Shown piece by piece: positions 1-10,062 of a stretch of DNA of 39,133 nt. The position numbers and the translations under genes were made by a program. Numbering within the stretch: position 1 is the first letter of the stretch; each line of letters starts with the position of its first letter. The DNA comes from Nanobdellota archaeon (lineage in GTDB: Archaea > Nanobdellota > Nanobdellia > SCGC-AAA011-G17 > UBA489), in assembly GCA_030699455.1 (NCBI GenBank), contig JAUYMN010000028.1, positions 1 through 39,133 of the forward strand, in the 5' to 3' direction. The notes below the pieces were generated by a model, which was not told the origin of the DNA, made no database searches, and saw only the letters and a program-made list of their open reading frames with translations.

Positions 1-158
1 TTAATTTATTATTATTTAATATGTTTGTTTTTATCTATTTTATAAAAAATACATATTTAAAATAAAAATGTTTTTTTGTTACTTATTTTTCTTTTAATTT
101 GTTCCATAAGAAACTATGGTGTGTGGTTCTCAGTAAAAACCACACATATCTTTAAATA
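1..158. promoter_or_regulatory. Putative replication origin segment (AT-rich with adjacent dyads, upstream of orc1/cdc6)
   Basis: Very AT-rich 1-100; GTTCCATAAGAAAC at 101-114 resembles an archaeal mini-ORB; CCATA-N6-TATGG dyad 104-119; perfect 9-bp inverted repeat TGTGTGGTT...AACCACACA 120-146; directly upstream of Orc1/Cdc6 and PolD genes. Confidence 0.55.
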
Positions 159-182
159 TTGGGCAAAAGCTATTATATAAAA

Positions 183-1400
183 ATGGTGAATGTTAAAGGT
201 TTTTTAAGAAATTATGCAGATAGTGAGAGTATATTCAAAAATAGGAAAGTTTTACAATCTAATTATACACCATTAAATGTGCCTTATAGAGAAGAACAAA
301 TTAATCAAATTGCTGGAATTTTAGCACCTTCATTACGTATGGAAAGACCCAGTAATATATTTATTTATGGGAAAACAGGCACAGGAAAATCACTAGTAAT
401 AAAGCATGTTGTTGATCAAATATCAGAAGTTGCTGCTGAAAATAAAATAAACTTAAAAGTAGTATATCTTAATTGCAAACTAAAGAGGGTTGCAGACACA
501 GAATATAGGCTAATTGCACAAATTGGGAGGGAATTAGGTCAAGAAATACCACCAACAGGGTTACCTACCGATGAAGTATACAAAATATTTGTAAAAATTA
601 TTGAAAAAGAAAAAATGTTGCTTCTTCTGGTTTTAGATGAAATTGATGAAATAGTAAAAAATACAGGTGATAAGATATTATATAACTTAACAAGACTAAA
701 TACTGAGTTAATTAACAGTGAAATATGTATTGTTGGGATTAGTAATGATTTAATGTTTATAGACCACGTAGATCCACGTGTTAGGAGCAGTCTCAGTGAA
801 GAAGAATTAGTTTTTCCACCATACAATGCAATACAATTACAGAAAATATTAAGAGAAAGATCTAATTTATCTTTTGAAAAGGATATTGTAGGAGAAGGAG
901 TAATTGAAAAATGTGCCGCATATGCTGCTAAAGAACATGGCGATGCAAGAAGAGCATTAGAACTAATGAGAGTTGCTGCTGAGCTAGCCGAGCGAAATAA
1001 TTCTGATAAAATTTTGATAAAATATATAGATGATGCAGAAGAAAAAATAGAAAGAGATAGGGTGTTAGATATTGTTTCAACACAGCCAAAACAGTTTAAA
1101 ATAACATTATATACTATTTTATCTGTTTCAGAAGAATATGCAAACAAAAAAGGCTCTCAGGATTTTTATACCGGAGATATATATGCACTTTACAAAGAAA
1201 ATTGTCTTAAAACAGGCACCAAACCATTAACACAAAGAAGAATTGGAGATATTATTGCCGAACTTGATATGCTTGGAATAATTAATGCTCGTGTCATAAG
1301 TAAGGGAAGATATGGAAGAACAAGGAGGATCACATTAGGGGTTCCAGAGAATATTGTTAGTAAAATAAATGTGATGTTAAAAGAAGGGTTGGGGTTGTAA
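183..1400 (+). CDS. cdc6: Orc1/Cdc6 family replication initiator (ORF opens at TTG 159; ATG 183 preferred)
   Basis: Walker A GKTGTGKS, LDEID Walker B, AAA+ sensor regions and C-terminal winged-helix region. Confidence 0.95.
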   Translation: MVNVKGFLRNYADSESIFKNRKVLQSNYTPLNVPYREEQINQIAGILAPSLRMERPSNIFIYGKTGTGKSLVIKHVVDQISEVAAENKINLKVVYLNCKLKRVADTEYRLIAQIGRELGQEIPPTGLPTDEVYKIFVKIIEKEKMLLLLVLDEIDEIVKNTGDKILYNLTRLNTELINSEICIVGISNDLMFIDHVDPRVRSSLSEEELVFPPYNAIQLQKILRERSNLSFEKDIVGEGVIEKCAAYAAKEHGDARRALELMRVAAELAERNNSDKILIKYIDDAEEKIERDRVLDIVSTQPKQFKITLYTILSVSEEYANKKGSQDFYTGDIYALYKENCLKTGTKPLTQRRIGDIIAELDMLGIINARVISKGRYGRTRRITLGVPENIVSKINVMLKEGLGL

Positions 1401-1405
1401 TTAAA

Positions 1406-3055
1406 ATGGTTGATAAAACTGTTTTGGAATCTTTTATAAAAAAAGGATATTTGTTGTCTCCAGAGTTGCTTGATAGGAGTGATTTTAATTCAGGTTTTTT
1501 AAATTTGGTTGACAGTAGAATTTTATCAAAAGAAAAACCAGTGGTTATTTGTTCTGATATATATAATGGAATTTTAAAGAAAGGGGTTAGTGGCATTAAC
1601 TGGATTGAATTTGAAAAGAGCAAAGTATTACATGAACGTGGAAAGAATACAAAAGTTTATGCATCATTTTTAGAGTTAATTTTTGAAAATAACAAAAAAC
1701 CAATTGAAAATACTAATTTAACAATAAATACAAAAGAGGTTACAGTAAATAAAGAAGAGCCAGTTAAGAAAAAAAAGATATTTGATGATAAATATACACT
1801 TAAAATAATAAAAAATTATGGTGATGAATCCAAACTAAGAGAAGTAAAAGATTTTGTTTATCATTACAAGGCAAGATATAATTTTTTAAGAAATATTATA
1901 ACTAAAAGGCAGGAGATGAATAATGTTATTTCTATTGAAAGAGTAAAAAATAAAGAAAAAGGAGAATCTGTTACATTAATCGGCTTAGTTTATGATAAAA
2001 GAATAACTAAAAAGGGAAATATAATGGTAAAATTAGAAGATGCCACCGGAACAACCAATATTATTTTTGATTCAAAAATTGAAAACGTTGATTTTTTATG
2101 TTTTGATGAGGTGATAGGTGTTACAGGTATAGTTAATGAAGGTTTTGTTTATGCAAATAGTTTGATATTTCCTGATATTCCAGAAAGAATAGATGTTAAA
2201 ACATATCCTGGAGAGGTTTGTGCTGCGTTTATATCTGATGTTCATATAGGCAATAAATTATTTATTGAAGACAAATTCATGAAATTTATTGATTGGATTA
2301 ATGGAAAGCACAGTGATCCAAAAATGATTGAATTAAGCAAAAAAATAAAATATTTATTTATTGTTGGTGATGTTGTTGATGGTGTTGGTATTTATCCTAA
2401 TCAAGACAAAGAACTAAATATAAAATCTATAAAAGCACAGTATGATAGATGTGCAGAATTATTAAGTATGATTAGAAAAGATATAAAAATTATTCTTTGT
2501 CCGGGAAATCATGATGCGAGAAGAATTGCAGAGCCACAACCAGCCTTAGATAGTTATGCTGAATCTTTAAAAGACATAGATAACTTATTTTTAGTTTCAA
2601 ACCCCTCAATGATTAATGTTTTATCTAGTGAAAAATTTGAAGGATTTAATATATTAATGTATCACGGCTATAGTTATGATTATTATGCAGCCAACATAGA
2701 TCCAATTATGCAGGGGGGTGGTTATGATAGGGGTGATTTAATCATGAAATTTTTACTTCAAAAAAGACACTTATCTCCGGCACATACTTCAACATTATTT
2801 GTCCCAAATGGAAAAGAAGATTATTTAGTTATAGACCAAATACCAGATATATTTGCTTCTGGACACATACACAAAGTTTCTGTTTCAAAATATAAGGGTG
2901 TTACAAATATTGTTGGAAGCTGTTGGCAATACAAGAATGATTTTCAGGAAAGGGTTGGGCACCACCCAGAGTATTGTAAGGTTCCAGTATTTAATTTTGG
3001 AACCGGTAAAGCGGTTGTTTTGGATTTTTCGGACGGGTTGGAGGATAAAAGTTGA
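1406..3055 (+). CDS. polB: DNA polymerase II (family D) small subunit DP1
   Basis: OB-fold then calcineurin-like phosphoesterase motifs SDVHIG, VGDVVDG, PGNHDARRIAEPQP, GHIH. Confidence 0.95.
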   Translation: MVDKTVLESFIKKGYLLSPELLDRSDFNSGFLNLVDSRILSKEKPVVICSDIYNGILKKGVSGINWIEFEKSKVLHERGKNTKVYASFLELIFENNKKPIENTNLTINTKEVTVNKEEPVKKKKIFDDKYTLKIIKNYGDESKLREVKDFVYHYKARYNFLRNIITKRQEMNNVISIERVKNKEKGESVTLIGLVYDKRITKKGNIMVKLEDATGTTNIIFDSKIENVDFLCFDEVIGVTGIVNEGFVYANSLIFPDIPERIDVKTYPGEVCAAFISDVHIGNKLFIEDKFMKFIDWINGKHSDPKMIELSKKIKYLFIVGDVVDGVGIYPNQDKELNIKSIKAQYDRCAELLSMIRKDIKIILCPGNHDARRIAEPQPALDSYAESLKDIDNLFLVSNPSMINVLSSEKFEGFNILMYHGYSYDYYAANIDPIMQGGGYDRGDLIMKFLLQKRHLSPAHTSTLFVPNGKEDYLVIDQIPDIFASGHIHKVSVSKYKGVTNIVGSCWQYKNDFQERVGHHPEYCKVPVFNFGTGKAVVLDFSDGLEDKS

Positions 3056-6000
3056 TAAAATCTCCAGAAATAAAAAAATATTTTGATGACATAAATGCCG
3101 AGGTGAACATTGCTTTTGAACTGGCAAATCGATGCAGGGGGAAGGGATTTGATCCTGATGAAGGTGTTGAAGTAGTTTTGGCAAAGAATATGGCAGAGAG
3201 AGTAGTTGGACTTATCAGTGTTGTAGCACCAAATCTGAAGAATACAAATCTTGTTGGAAGAATTAAAGAGCTTGAGGAGGAATATTCTGCACAAGATTGG
3301 AGGGTTGCATTAGTAATTGCTTTGGAAGTTGCAAAAGAAAAATTCTGTAAATTTCAAGATAAAAAAGAGGCGATGGAGATTGGATTGAGGGTTGGTATAT
3401 CCTATATCACAAATGGTGTTGTTTCTTCTCCATTAGAGGGGTTTACAAGAATAGAGATAAAAAAAAGAGGTGATGGTGGCGAATATCTTTCTTTTTATTT
3501 TTCAGGACCGATGAGGAGTGCAGGTGGCACTGCAGAAAGCGTTTCTTTGATTATTGCTGATTACTTAAGAAAAAATATGGGTTATTTAAAATATGATCCA
3601 ACAGAGAATGAAATTAAGAGAACTTGTATTGAGCTTTTAGATTACCATGAAAGGGTCACTAATTTGCAATATATGCCATCTGATGAGGAGATTACATTTT
3701 TAGTAAAAAATATTCCAATACAGGTTAATGGCGACCCCAGTGAGAAATATGAGGTTAGCAATTATAAAAATCTTGAAAGAGTTGAGACAAATAGAATTAG
3801 AAATGGAGTATGCCTTGTTATTGGGGAGGGTATTGCACAGAAGGCTCCAAAAGTATGGAAGCAGCTAAATGTATGGGGCAGGGATTTTGGTCTCGATGAC
3901 TGGATGTTTATTGAAGAGTTTGTTAAACTTCAAAAACAAATTAAGGCTAAAAAAGAAGTTAAAGTTGATACCGATTCCATTGAAAAATTAAAACCAGATT
4001 ATACATTTATTAAAGATTTAGTTGCCGGAAGACCAATCTTCACACATCCCCTCGCAAGTGGTGGATTTAGGCTAAGATATGGCAGGGCAAGGGCATCTGG
4101 ATTTTCTGCTCAAGCGATGCACCCTGCAACGATGGCAGTGCTAAATAATTTTATTGCAATTGGCACACAGCTGAAAGTTGAGAGACCTGGAAAAAGCACA
4201 ATAATTACTCCGTGTGACTCAATTGAAGGACCGCTTGTTAAATTAAATAATGGAGATGTTTTGAAGTTAAATACTATTGAAGAGGCAAATGCAGTTAAAA
4301 ATGATATTTTTGAAATAATCTATCTTGGCGACATTTTAGTTTGTTATGGGGATTTTTTTAATAGGGGGCACATGTTGGTTCCCGTTGGATATTGTGAAGA
4401 ATGGTGGGCACAAGAAGTGTTAGAAGCCTTTAATTTAAAAAACCAGGAGACCGAGCTCGTCGAAAAAATCAGACAAAATAGTTTTTGTGATATTTCTTTT
4501 GAAGAGTCATTGAGATTATGCAGGACTATGAATGTTCCACTGCATCCAAAATATACTTATAATTGGAATGCAATAAATATTGATCAACTTAAATTACTTA
4601 GTCAATGGATAAGTAGTGGTAATTTTTTAGAGAATAAAATTGTAATACCATATAATGATGGAGATGTTAAGAGGTCTTTAGAATTGATTGGTGTTCCACA
4701 TAAAGTTGTTACAAATGAATATATTGTTATTACAAAAACAGATGCAAATGTTGTTAAGTTTTTTTTCCAAGATTTGGATTTTAAAGGAGATAGTGTATTA
4801 GAAATATTAAACAAAAAAATTTTGATTAGGGATAAAATAGGCACACCACTTGGTGCAAGGATGGGTCGGCCCGAAAAGGCAAAGATGAGAAAATTGACAG
4901 GCAGCCCCCATGTTCTTTTTCCGGTTGGTGAAGAAGGAGGTCGTTTAAGGGCCTTTCAAGCCGCAGTAGATAAGGGGACCGTCAGGAACCAATTTCCCAT
5001 TTATATTTGTAAGTGTGGCAATGAAACTATTTATCCAAGGTGTGAAGTTTGTGGTGATAAATCTATAAAAAAATATATTTGTTCAAGATGTGGCATGAAA
5101 GATGAAAAATGTCATCCTGATTTGATTCAAGAGTTTAGGATGTGTGACTTAGATATCAGGAAATATTATGATGATGCTGTGAAAATTTCCAACATAAGCA
5201 GGAGCATGCTGCCAGAACTTGTTAAGGGAGTAAGAGGCACGAGCAATAAAAATCATGTTCCTGAACATTTAGTTAAAGGATTGTTAAGGGCAAAACATAG
5301 AATATATGTTAACAAGGATGGCACAACAAGATATGACATGACAGAAATTCCAATCACACACTTTAAACCAAAAGAGATTGGAACAAGCATTGAAATGCTG
5401 AAAAAACTAGGGTATAATAAAGACATTAAAGGTGATGAACTTGTTAATACTGAACAGGTTTTGGAATTAAAAATACAAGATGTAATTTTGCCTTCTTCTG
5501 CAGAGGCATTGGATGAAACATCAGATGCTGTTTTTCTAAGGGTTGCACATTTTATTGATGATTTGTTGGTTAATTTGTATGGTGAGAAAAAGTTTTACAA
5601 TGTGCAAAATACAGGAGACTTGGTTGGTCAACTGATAGTTGGCCTTGCACCACATATTAGTGCAGGCGCTGTTGGAAGAATAATTGGGTTTAGCAAAACA
5701 CAGGGAATATTAGCTCACCCATATTTCCATAGCATGGTGAGAAGGGACTGTGATGGGGATGAGTTATGCTGTATTTTGTTACTAGATGCTTTAATTAATT
5801 TTTCAAGACAATACCTACCTGCACATAGGGGGAGCACTCAGGATGCTCCATTAGTGCTTACGAGCGTGTTAACTCCGAGGGAAGTTGATGATATGGTTTT
5901 TGATATGGATGTTGCATGGAGCTATCCTTTGGAATTGTATAGGGCTGCAGAGGAATTTAAAATGCCATGGGATATTAAAGTTGAACAGCTTGCCGGGAGG

Positions 6001-6501
6001 CTTGGCAGGGATGCACAATTTTCTGGATTGGGATATACACACAGTACATCTGATCTGAATGCCGCTGTTAGGTGCAGTGCGTATAAAATATTACCTACGA
6101 TGGATGAAAAGGTAGAGGGTCAGATGGATGTTGCACAAAAAGTAAGAGCAGTAAAAACTGATGATGTTGCAAGGCTTATTATTGAAAGGCACTTTATAAG
6201 AGATTTGAAAGGTAATTTAAGAAAGTTTAGCATGCAGGAATTTAGGTGTGTTAAGTGCAATGCTAAATATAGAAGACCCCCCATTGCAGGGCACTGTATT
6301 AGTGGGAAGTGCTTTGGCAAAATTTTATTCACAATTTCACAGGGGAGCATTGTGAAATATTTAGAGCCTAGCATGAGACTTGCTGAGAAATTTGAAATTC
6401 CATCTTATCTGAGAGAAACATTGGAGCTAACCAAACTGAGAATTGAAAGCATATTTGGAAAATCTGAAGAGAAACAAGAAGGACTGGGCAAATTTTTTTA
6501 A
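3052..6501 (+). CDS. polC: DNA polymerase II (family D) large subunit DP2, TTG start, no intein
   Basis: Full-length 1149 aa with FSGPMRSAGGTAES, RRDCDGDE catalytic motif, zinc fingers and C-terminal QEGLGKFF. Confidence 0.96.
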   Translation: MIKSPEIKKYFDDINAEVNIAFELANRCRGKGFDPDEGVEVVLAKNMAERVVGLISVVAPNLKNTNLVGRIKELEEEYSAQDWRVALVIALEVAKEKFCKFQDKKEAMEIGLRVGISYITNGVVSSPLEGFTRIEIKKRGDGGEYLSFYFSGPMRSAGGTAESVSLIIADYLRKNMGYLKYDPTENEIKRTCIELLDYHERVTNLQYMPSDEEITFLVKNIPIQVNGDPSEKYEVSNYKNLERVETNRIRNGVCLVIGEGIAQKAPKVWKQLNVWGRDFGLDDWMFIEEFVKLQKQIKAKKEVKVDTDSIEKLKPDYTFIKDLVAGRPIFTHPLASGGFRLRYGRARASGFSAQAMHPATMAVLNNFIAIGTQLKVERPGKSTIITPCDSIEGPLVKLNNGDVLKLNTIEEANAVKNDIFEIIYLGDILVCYGDFFNRGHMLVPVGYCEEWWAQEVLEAFNLKNQETELVEKIRQNSFCDISFEESLRLCRTMNVPLHPKYTYNWNAINIDQLKLLSQWISSGNFLENKIVIPYNDGDVKRSLELIGVPHKVVTNEYIVITKTDANVVKFFFQDLDFKGDSVLEILNKKILIRDKIGTPLGARMGRPEKAKMRKLTGSPHVLFPVGEEGGRLRAFQAAVDKGTVRNQFPIYICKCGNETIYPRCEVCGDKSIKKYICSRCGMKDEKCHPDLIQEFRMCDLDIRKYYDDAVKISNISRSMLPELVKGVRGTSNKNHVPEHLVKGLLRAKHRIYVNKDGTTRYDMTEIPITHFKPKEIGTSIEMLKKLGYNKDIKGDELVNTEQVLELKIQDVILPSSAEALDETSDAVFLRVAHFIDDLLVNLYGEKKFYNVQNTGDLVGQLIVGLAPHISAGAVGRIIGFSKTQGILAHPYFHSMVRRDCDGDELCCILLLDALINFSRQYLPAHRGSTQDAPLVLTSVLTPREVDDMVFDMDVAWSYPLELYRAAEEFKMPWDIKVEQLAGRLGRDAQFSGLGYTHSTSDLNAAVRCSAYKILPTMDEKVEGQMDVAQKVRAVKTDDVARLIIERHFIRDLKGNLRKFSMQEFRCVKCNAKYRRPPIAGHCISGKCFGKILFTISQGSIVKYLEPSMRLAEKFEIPSYLRETLELTKLRIESIFGKSEEKQEGLGKFF

Positions 6502-7655
6502 AACATTAGGGTAAAATAAAAAATTAATGTGGGTATCATTAAAGAACCCATTAAAGTTGTTTTTGTAGTATTTAATTTGTATGGGAGATAACCTATCACT
6601 GTTGCAATAACCAAAATTAATATTCCTGAAAATTTAGTCATTATAAAAGTAATTAGTATTAAGAAGACAATTGTTCCCTGGCTTAATATCTTTGTACTTA
6701 TTTTGTTTCTAATTCTGATAAATGCTCTGGATATTGCAATACAAAGAATGACTCCAGGGAGTGTGATCATCAATGAGATGTAAAACAAACTTTTTAATTC
6801 AGCCAGATTAACACTCCCTAAATCTTTTATTACAGCTACAGCACCATTTCTTGCTTTGTTTAGTTCTGATAACATGATAACACTAAAAAGAATATTTACT
6901 GTGTTTAAGCAGCCAGTTAAAATTAAAAAATCTCCTTTTGATTTATTTTTTGAAACCGTTGACTGGACTGCAGCTGCCTGTGCTGCACCCACAGAAGGAA
7001 GGAAAGAAAAAAAAGACCCAAAAAATAAAGAAGATAATACAGTCTTTAGGCTTTTTTTATTTATTTTTGGTTCTGTTATCTTTTGTTTGGCTGTATTTTT
7101 GTCTGAGTTTATTAGCAACGATGGAATTCCAAACAAACCAGTAAACAATGGTAATAGAGAATTATCTAATTCAGAATTTAATGAGAAATAACCAAGTATC
7201 CCTGATGCTACAAATATCACTAAAGCTATCTTTTTATTTTTTTGGTGCAAAATTAGAAATATTGCAGTTAACAATAACAGAAATGGAATCGATTTGTTTA
7301 TTGAAGTATAAACTGGTTTTATTATATCATACAACAAGGGAACAAATGTCATAAAAAGTGCCAAAGATGCAACTGAACCTAATAAAGTCAATAGGACAGC
7401 TTCATGTGCCCTCCCCTGTTGTGAATATTCTTGTGAAGGGTGCAAGGCCAATGCTGATTCTGGATCAGGTGAGGAAAGATGTATTGAAGGGATGGTGTTT
7501 AGGAAGGTGTGGGTGATTGCTGTTGAAAATATGATTATCGTGGGATTCATGAAATTTGCTGTTGATAATAGGGTTGCTACCAGATTGGGGTGTATCCCTG
7601 GAATTATGCCAGTTATTGTTCCAAAAATGATACCCAATACTATCTGAAATTCCAT
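6498..7655 (-). CDS. TctA-like (COG1784-type) multi-pass membrane protein; start ATG 7655 preferred over 7748
   Basis: Polytopic protein with TctA-type N-terminus GTITGIIPGIHPN and SALALHPSQEYSQQGRAHEAV. Confidence 0.75.
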   Translation of the reverse strand: MEFQIVLGIIFGTITGIIPGIHPNLVATLLSTANFMNPTIIIFSTAITHTFLNTIPSIHLSSPDPESALALHPSQEYSQQGRAHEAVLLTLLGSVASLALFMTFVPLLYDIIKPVYTSINKSIPFLLLLTAIFLILHQKNKKIALVIFVASGILGYFSLNSELDNSLLPLFTGLFGIPSLLINSDKNTAKQKITEPKINKKSLKTVLSSLFFGSFFSFLPSVGAAQAAAVQSTVSKNKSKGDFLILTGCLNTVNILFSVIMLSELNKARNGAVAVIKDLGSVNLAELKSLFYISLMITLPGVILCIAISRAFIRIRNKISTKILSQGTIVFLILITFIMTKFSGILILVIATVIGYLPYKLNTTKTTLMGSLMIPTLIFYFTLMF

Positions 7656-7731
7656 TCGTTGATTACTAAAATATGCTTTAAGTGTTGTCCTTGGTATTTT
7701 TCGGCATATTTTTGGTAGTGGAACATAGAAA

Positions 7732-7757
7732 TGTTTATATATTAACAATAGTTAATC
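7732..7757 (+). promoter_or_regulatory. TATA box plus dyad ATTAAC-AATA-GTTAAT between TATA and start codon
   Basis: TTTATATA at 7734-7741, perfect 6-bp-arm inverted repeat 7741-7756, ATG at 7758. Confidence 0.6.
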
Positions 7758-8138
7758 ATGGGTACTATGGTTGAGAATATGAAGATTATACACCCTCAGG
7801 AAATTGAGGCATGGTATGTTATCCCTATGATTAGAAAGGAGTTAGCTTTTGCTATGAAGAAAGAAGGGTTGGATCAAAAGGGTATTGCCAAACTGCTGGG
7901 AATAACCCCTGCCGCTGTTTCTCAGTACATTAGTAAAAAGCGCGCAAGTAATTATGAAATAGAGGATGGAATAAAATTTGAATTTATTGATTCTGCCAGA
8001 AGAATTGCACAGGACAAGTCGTTGATTTTGTCCGAATTTCAAAGGCTGATGAAGATATGCTGGGACGAAGGTGTTGTTTGTGAGATTCATAAGTCTAAAA
8101 GCTGGTGCCCCGAACAATGTGAGGTTTGTTATGACTGA
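7758..8138 (+). CDS. XRE-type HTH transcriptional regulator with Cys-rich C-terminus (COG2522-like)
   Basis: HTH KGIAKLLGITPAAVSQYISKKR; C-terminal CWDEGVVC...CPEQCEVC; first gene of the isc operon. Confidence 0.8.
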   Translation: MGTMVENMKIIHPQEIEAWYVIPMIRKELAFAMKKEGLDQKGIAKLLGITPAAVSQYISKKRASNYEIEDGIKFEFIDSARRIAQDKSLILSEFQRLMKICWDEGVVCEIHKSKSWCPEQCEVCYD

Positions 8139-9363
8139 AAGAAAAGTGTATATGGATAATTCTGCAACAACAAGGATGGATAGTATGGTAAAAGAAGAAA
8201 TGGATAAATATTTTACAGAAATATATGGTAATCCTGGAAGCTTTCATTCTATTGGTCTTGATGCAAAGCAAGCAATGGACAATGCAAGGGAAAGAGCTGC
8301 TAAAGTCCTGAATGCTAAAACATCTGAAATAATTTTTACCGGGAGTGGAACTGAAAGTATTAATATGGCAATAAAAGGTCTTGCTTATGCAGTGCAGGGA
8401 AAGAAAAAACATATTATTACTTCTACCGCTGAACACCATGCAGTTTTGGAAACTTGTGAATATCTTGAGAAGAAAGGTTTTGATGTTACTTATCTAAAAG
8501 TGGATAGGGACGGATTAATCGATCTGGATGAGCTCAAGAACGCAATAAGGGATGATACTTTTTTGGTTAGCATAATGTATGCAAATAATGAAGTTGGAAC
8601 TGTCCAAGACATAAAAGAAATTGGAAAAATATGTAGTGAGAAAAATGTTAAATTTCATACCGATGCCTGCCAAGCTTCAGGATATCTCGATTTAGATGTC
8701 AAAGAACTCAATGTGGATATGTTGACATTGAATGGAAGCAAGGTGTATGGTCCGAAGGGTGTTGGTCTGCTTTATTTGAAGATGGGCACCGTTATTGAGC
8801 CATTGATACATGGTGGTGGTCAAGAAAATAATAAACGTTCTGGTACAGAGAATGTTCCAGGAATAATGGCTTTTGTAAAGGCTCTTGAGATTGCTCAGGA
8901 AAACAGGGTTGCTGAAAGCGAGAGGCTGGTTGCTCTGAGAAATAAGATGATTAGAGAAGTAATGGAAAAAATTCCAAAAGTAGTCTTGAATGGACACCCC
9001 ACTAAAAGACTGCCTAACAATGTAAATTTAAGCTTCTTGGATGTTGAAGGAGAGGCAATATTATTGTATTTGGATTCAAAAGGCATTTATGCTTCGAGCG
9101 GAAGTGCATGCACTTCTAAAACACTGGATCCATCACACGTTATATTGGCAATGGGCGTTCCTTATGAGTTTGCTCATGGAAGCATAAGATTCTCTCTTGG
9201 AAAGGAAACAACTGCTGAAGATGTAGATTATGTTATTAAAGTTTTGCCCGAGATAATCCAAAATTTAAGAAATATTTCTCCATTTAATCTTGATTTGGAA
9301 AATGTTGAGTCAGAACAAAAAAAGATTAGAGAAAAAATAAGAATCCATGAGGCAAAAAAATGA
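8131..9363 (+). CDS. iscS: Cysteine desulfurase (NifS/IscS); start ATG 8131 overlaps the regulator stop
   Basis: YMDNSATTR, TSTAEHHAVLE, PLP lysine region NGSKVYGPKG, active-site SSGSACTS. Confidence 0.95.
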   Translation: MTERKVYMDNSATTRMDSMVKEEMDKYFTEIYGNPGSFHSIGLDAKQAMDNARERAAKVLNAKTSEIIFTGSGTESINMAIKGLAYAVQGKKKHIITSTAEHHAVLETCEYLEKKGFDVTYLKVDRDGLIDLDELKNAIRDDTFLVSIMYANNEVGTVQDIKEIGKICSEKNVKFHTDACQASGYLDLDVKELNVDMLTLNGSKVYGPKGVGLLYLKMGTVIEPLIHGGGQENNKRSGTENVPGIMAFVKALEIAQENRVAESERLVALRNKMIREVMEKIPKVVLNGHPTKRLPNNVNLSFLDVEGEAILLYLDSKGIYASSGSACTSKTLDPSHVILAMGVPYEFAHGSIRFSLGKETTAEDVDYVIKVLPEIIQNLRNISPFNLDLENVESEQKKIREKIRIHEAKK

Positions 9364-10061
9364 ATGAGCTAAAAGTTATACAATCTGAAAAAGATAAGTT
9401 TGCATTAGCCGGCGATGGAGTTTCTCATGACGGGAAATCATGGTTTTATACAGATGTTGTTAAAGACCATTTTTTCAATCCGAGAAATATTTTTAAGACA
9501 ACGCAGGAAGCTGATGAATATGCAAAAGAAGCTGATGGTATTGGGCTTGTTGGCAGTCCTGCATGCGGTGATGGCATGAAGATGTTTATTAAAATTGATA
9601 AGGACACTGAAAAATTAGAAGAAGTTAAATGGCAGACTTTTGGCTGTGGTACGGCTATTGCAAGTACTTCTGCTTATAGTGTTATGCTGGCTGAAGGAAA
9701 TGGCATGACTGTTGATGAGGCACTAAAGGTTAAACCAAAAGACATTGCCGACTATTTAGGAGGTATACCTGCAAGGAAATTTCACTGTAGCGTTTTAGCT
9801 GACAAGGCATTCAGGGAGGCTGTCAATGATTATTACAAGAAAACCGGACAGAATGAAAAAGTCAAAACAGACGGCAAAAAAATAATTGATAATGTTCTTA
9901 AGATTACAGACCATGACATTGAACATGCTGTTTTGGAGGGTGCTATGGATTTTGAAGCCGTCCAGAAAAAAACAAAAGTTGGAGTCCATGATAAAGAGTG
10001 TATTCCAATGGTCAAAAATTTAATAAAGGAATATAAGGAAAAATATTTTGGAGAAGATTAA
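9360..10061 (+). CDS. iscU: IscU/NifU-type Fe-S scaffold with C-terminal extension
   Basis: Conserved Cys motifs SPACGDGMK, FGCGTAIASTS, FHCSVLA. Confidence 0.93.
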   Translation: MNELKVIQSEKDKFALAGDGVSHDGKSWFYTDVVKDHFFNPRNIFKTTQEADEYAKEADGIGLVGSPACGDGMKMFIKIDKDTEKLEEVKWQTFGCGTAIASTSAYSVMLAEGNGMTVDEALKVKPKDIADYLGGIPARKFHCSVLADKAFREAVNDYYKKTGQNEKVKTDGKKIIDNVLKITDHDIEHAVLEGAMDFEAVQKKTKVGVHDKECIPMVKNLIKEYKEKYFGED

Positions 10062-10062
10062 A

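Noticed and set aside
539-1147. Long antisense ORFs (such as 539-1147, 18985-19590, 27404-28006)
   Set aside because: They lie opposite well-supported conserved genes and have low-complexity compositions typical of shadow ORFs.
3052-6501. Intein in DP2
   Set aside because: The protein is continuous across the catalytic region with no splicing-motif insertion.
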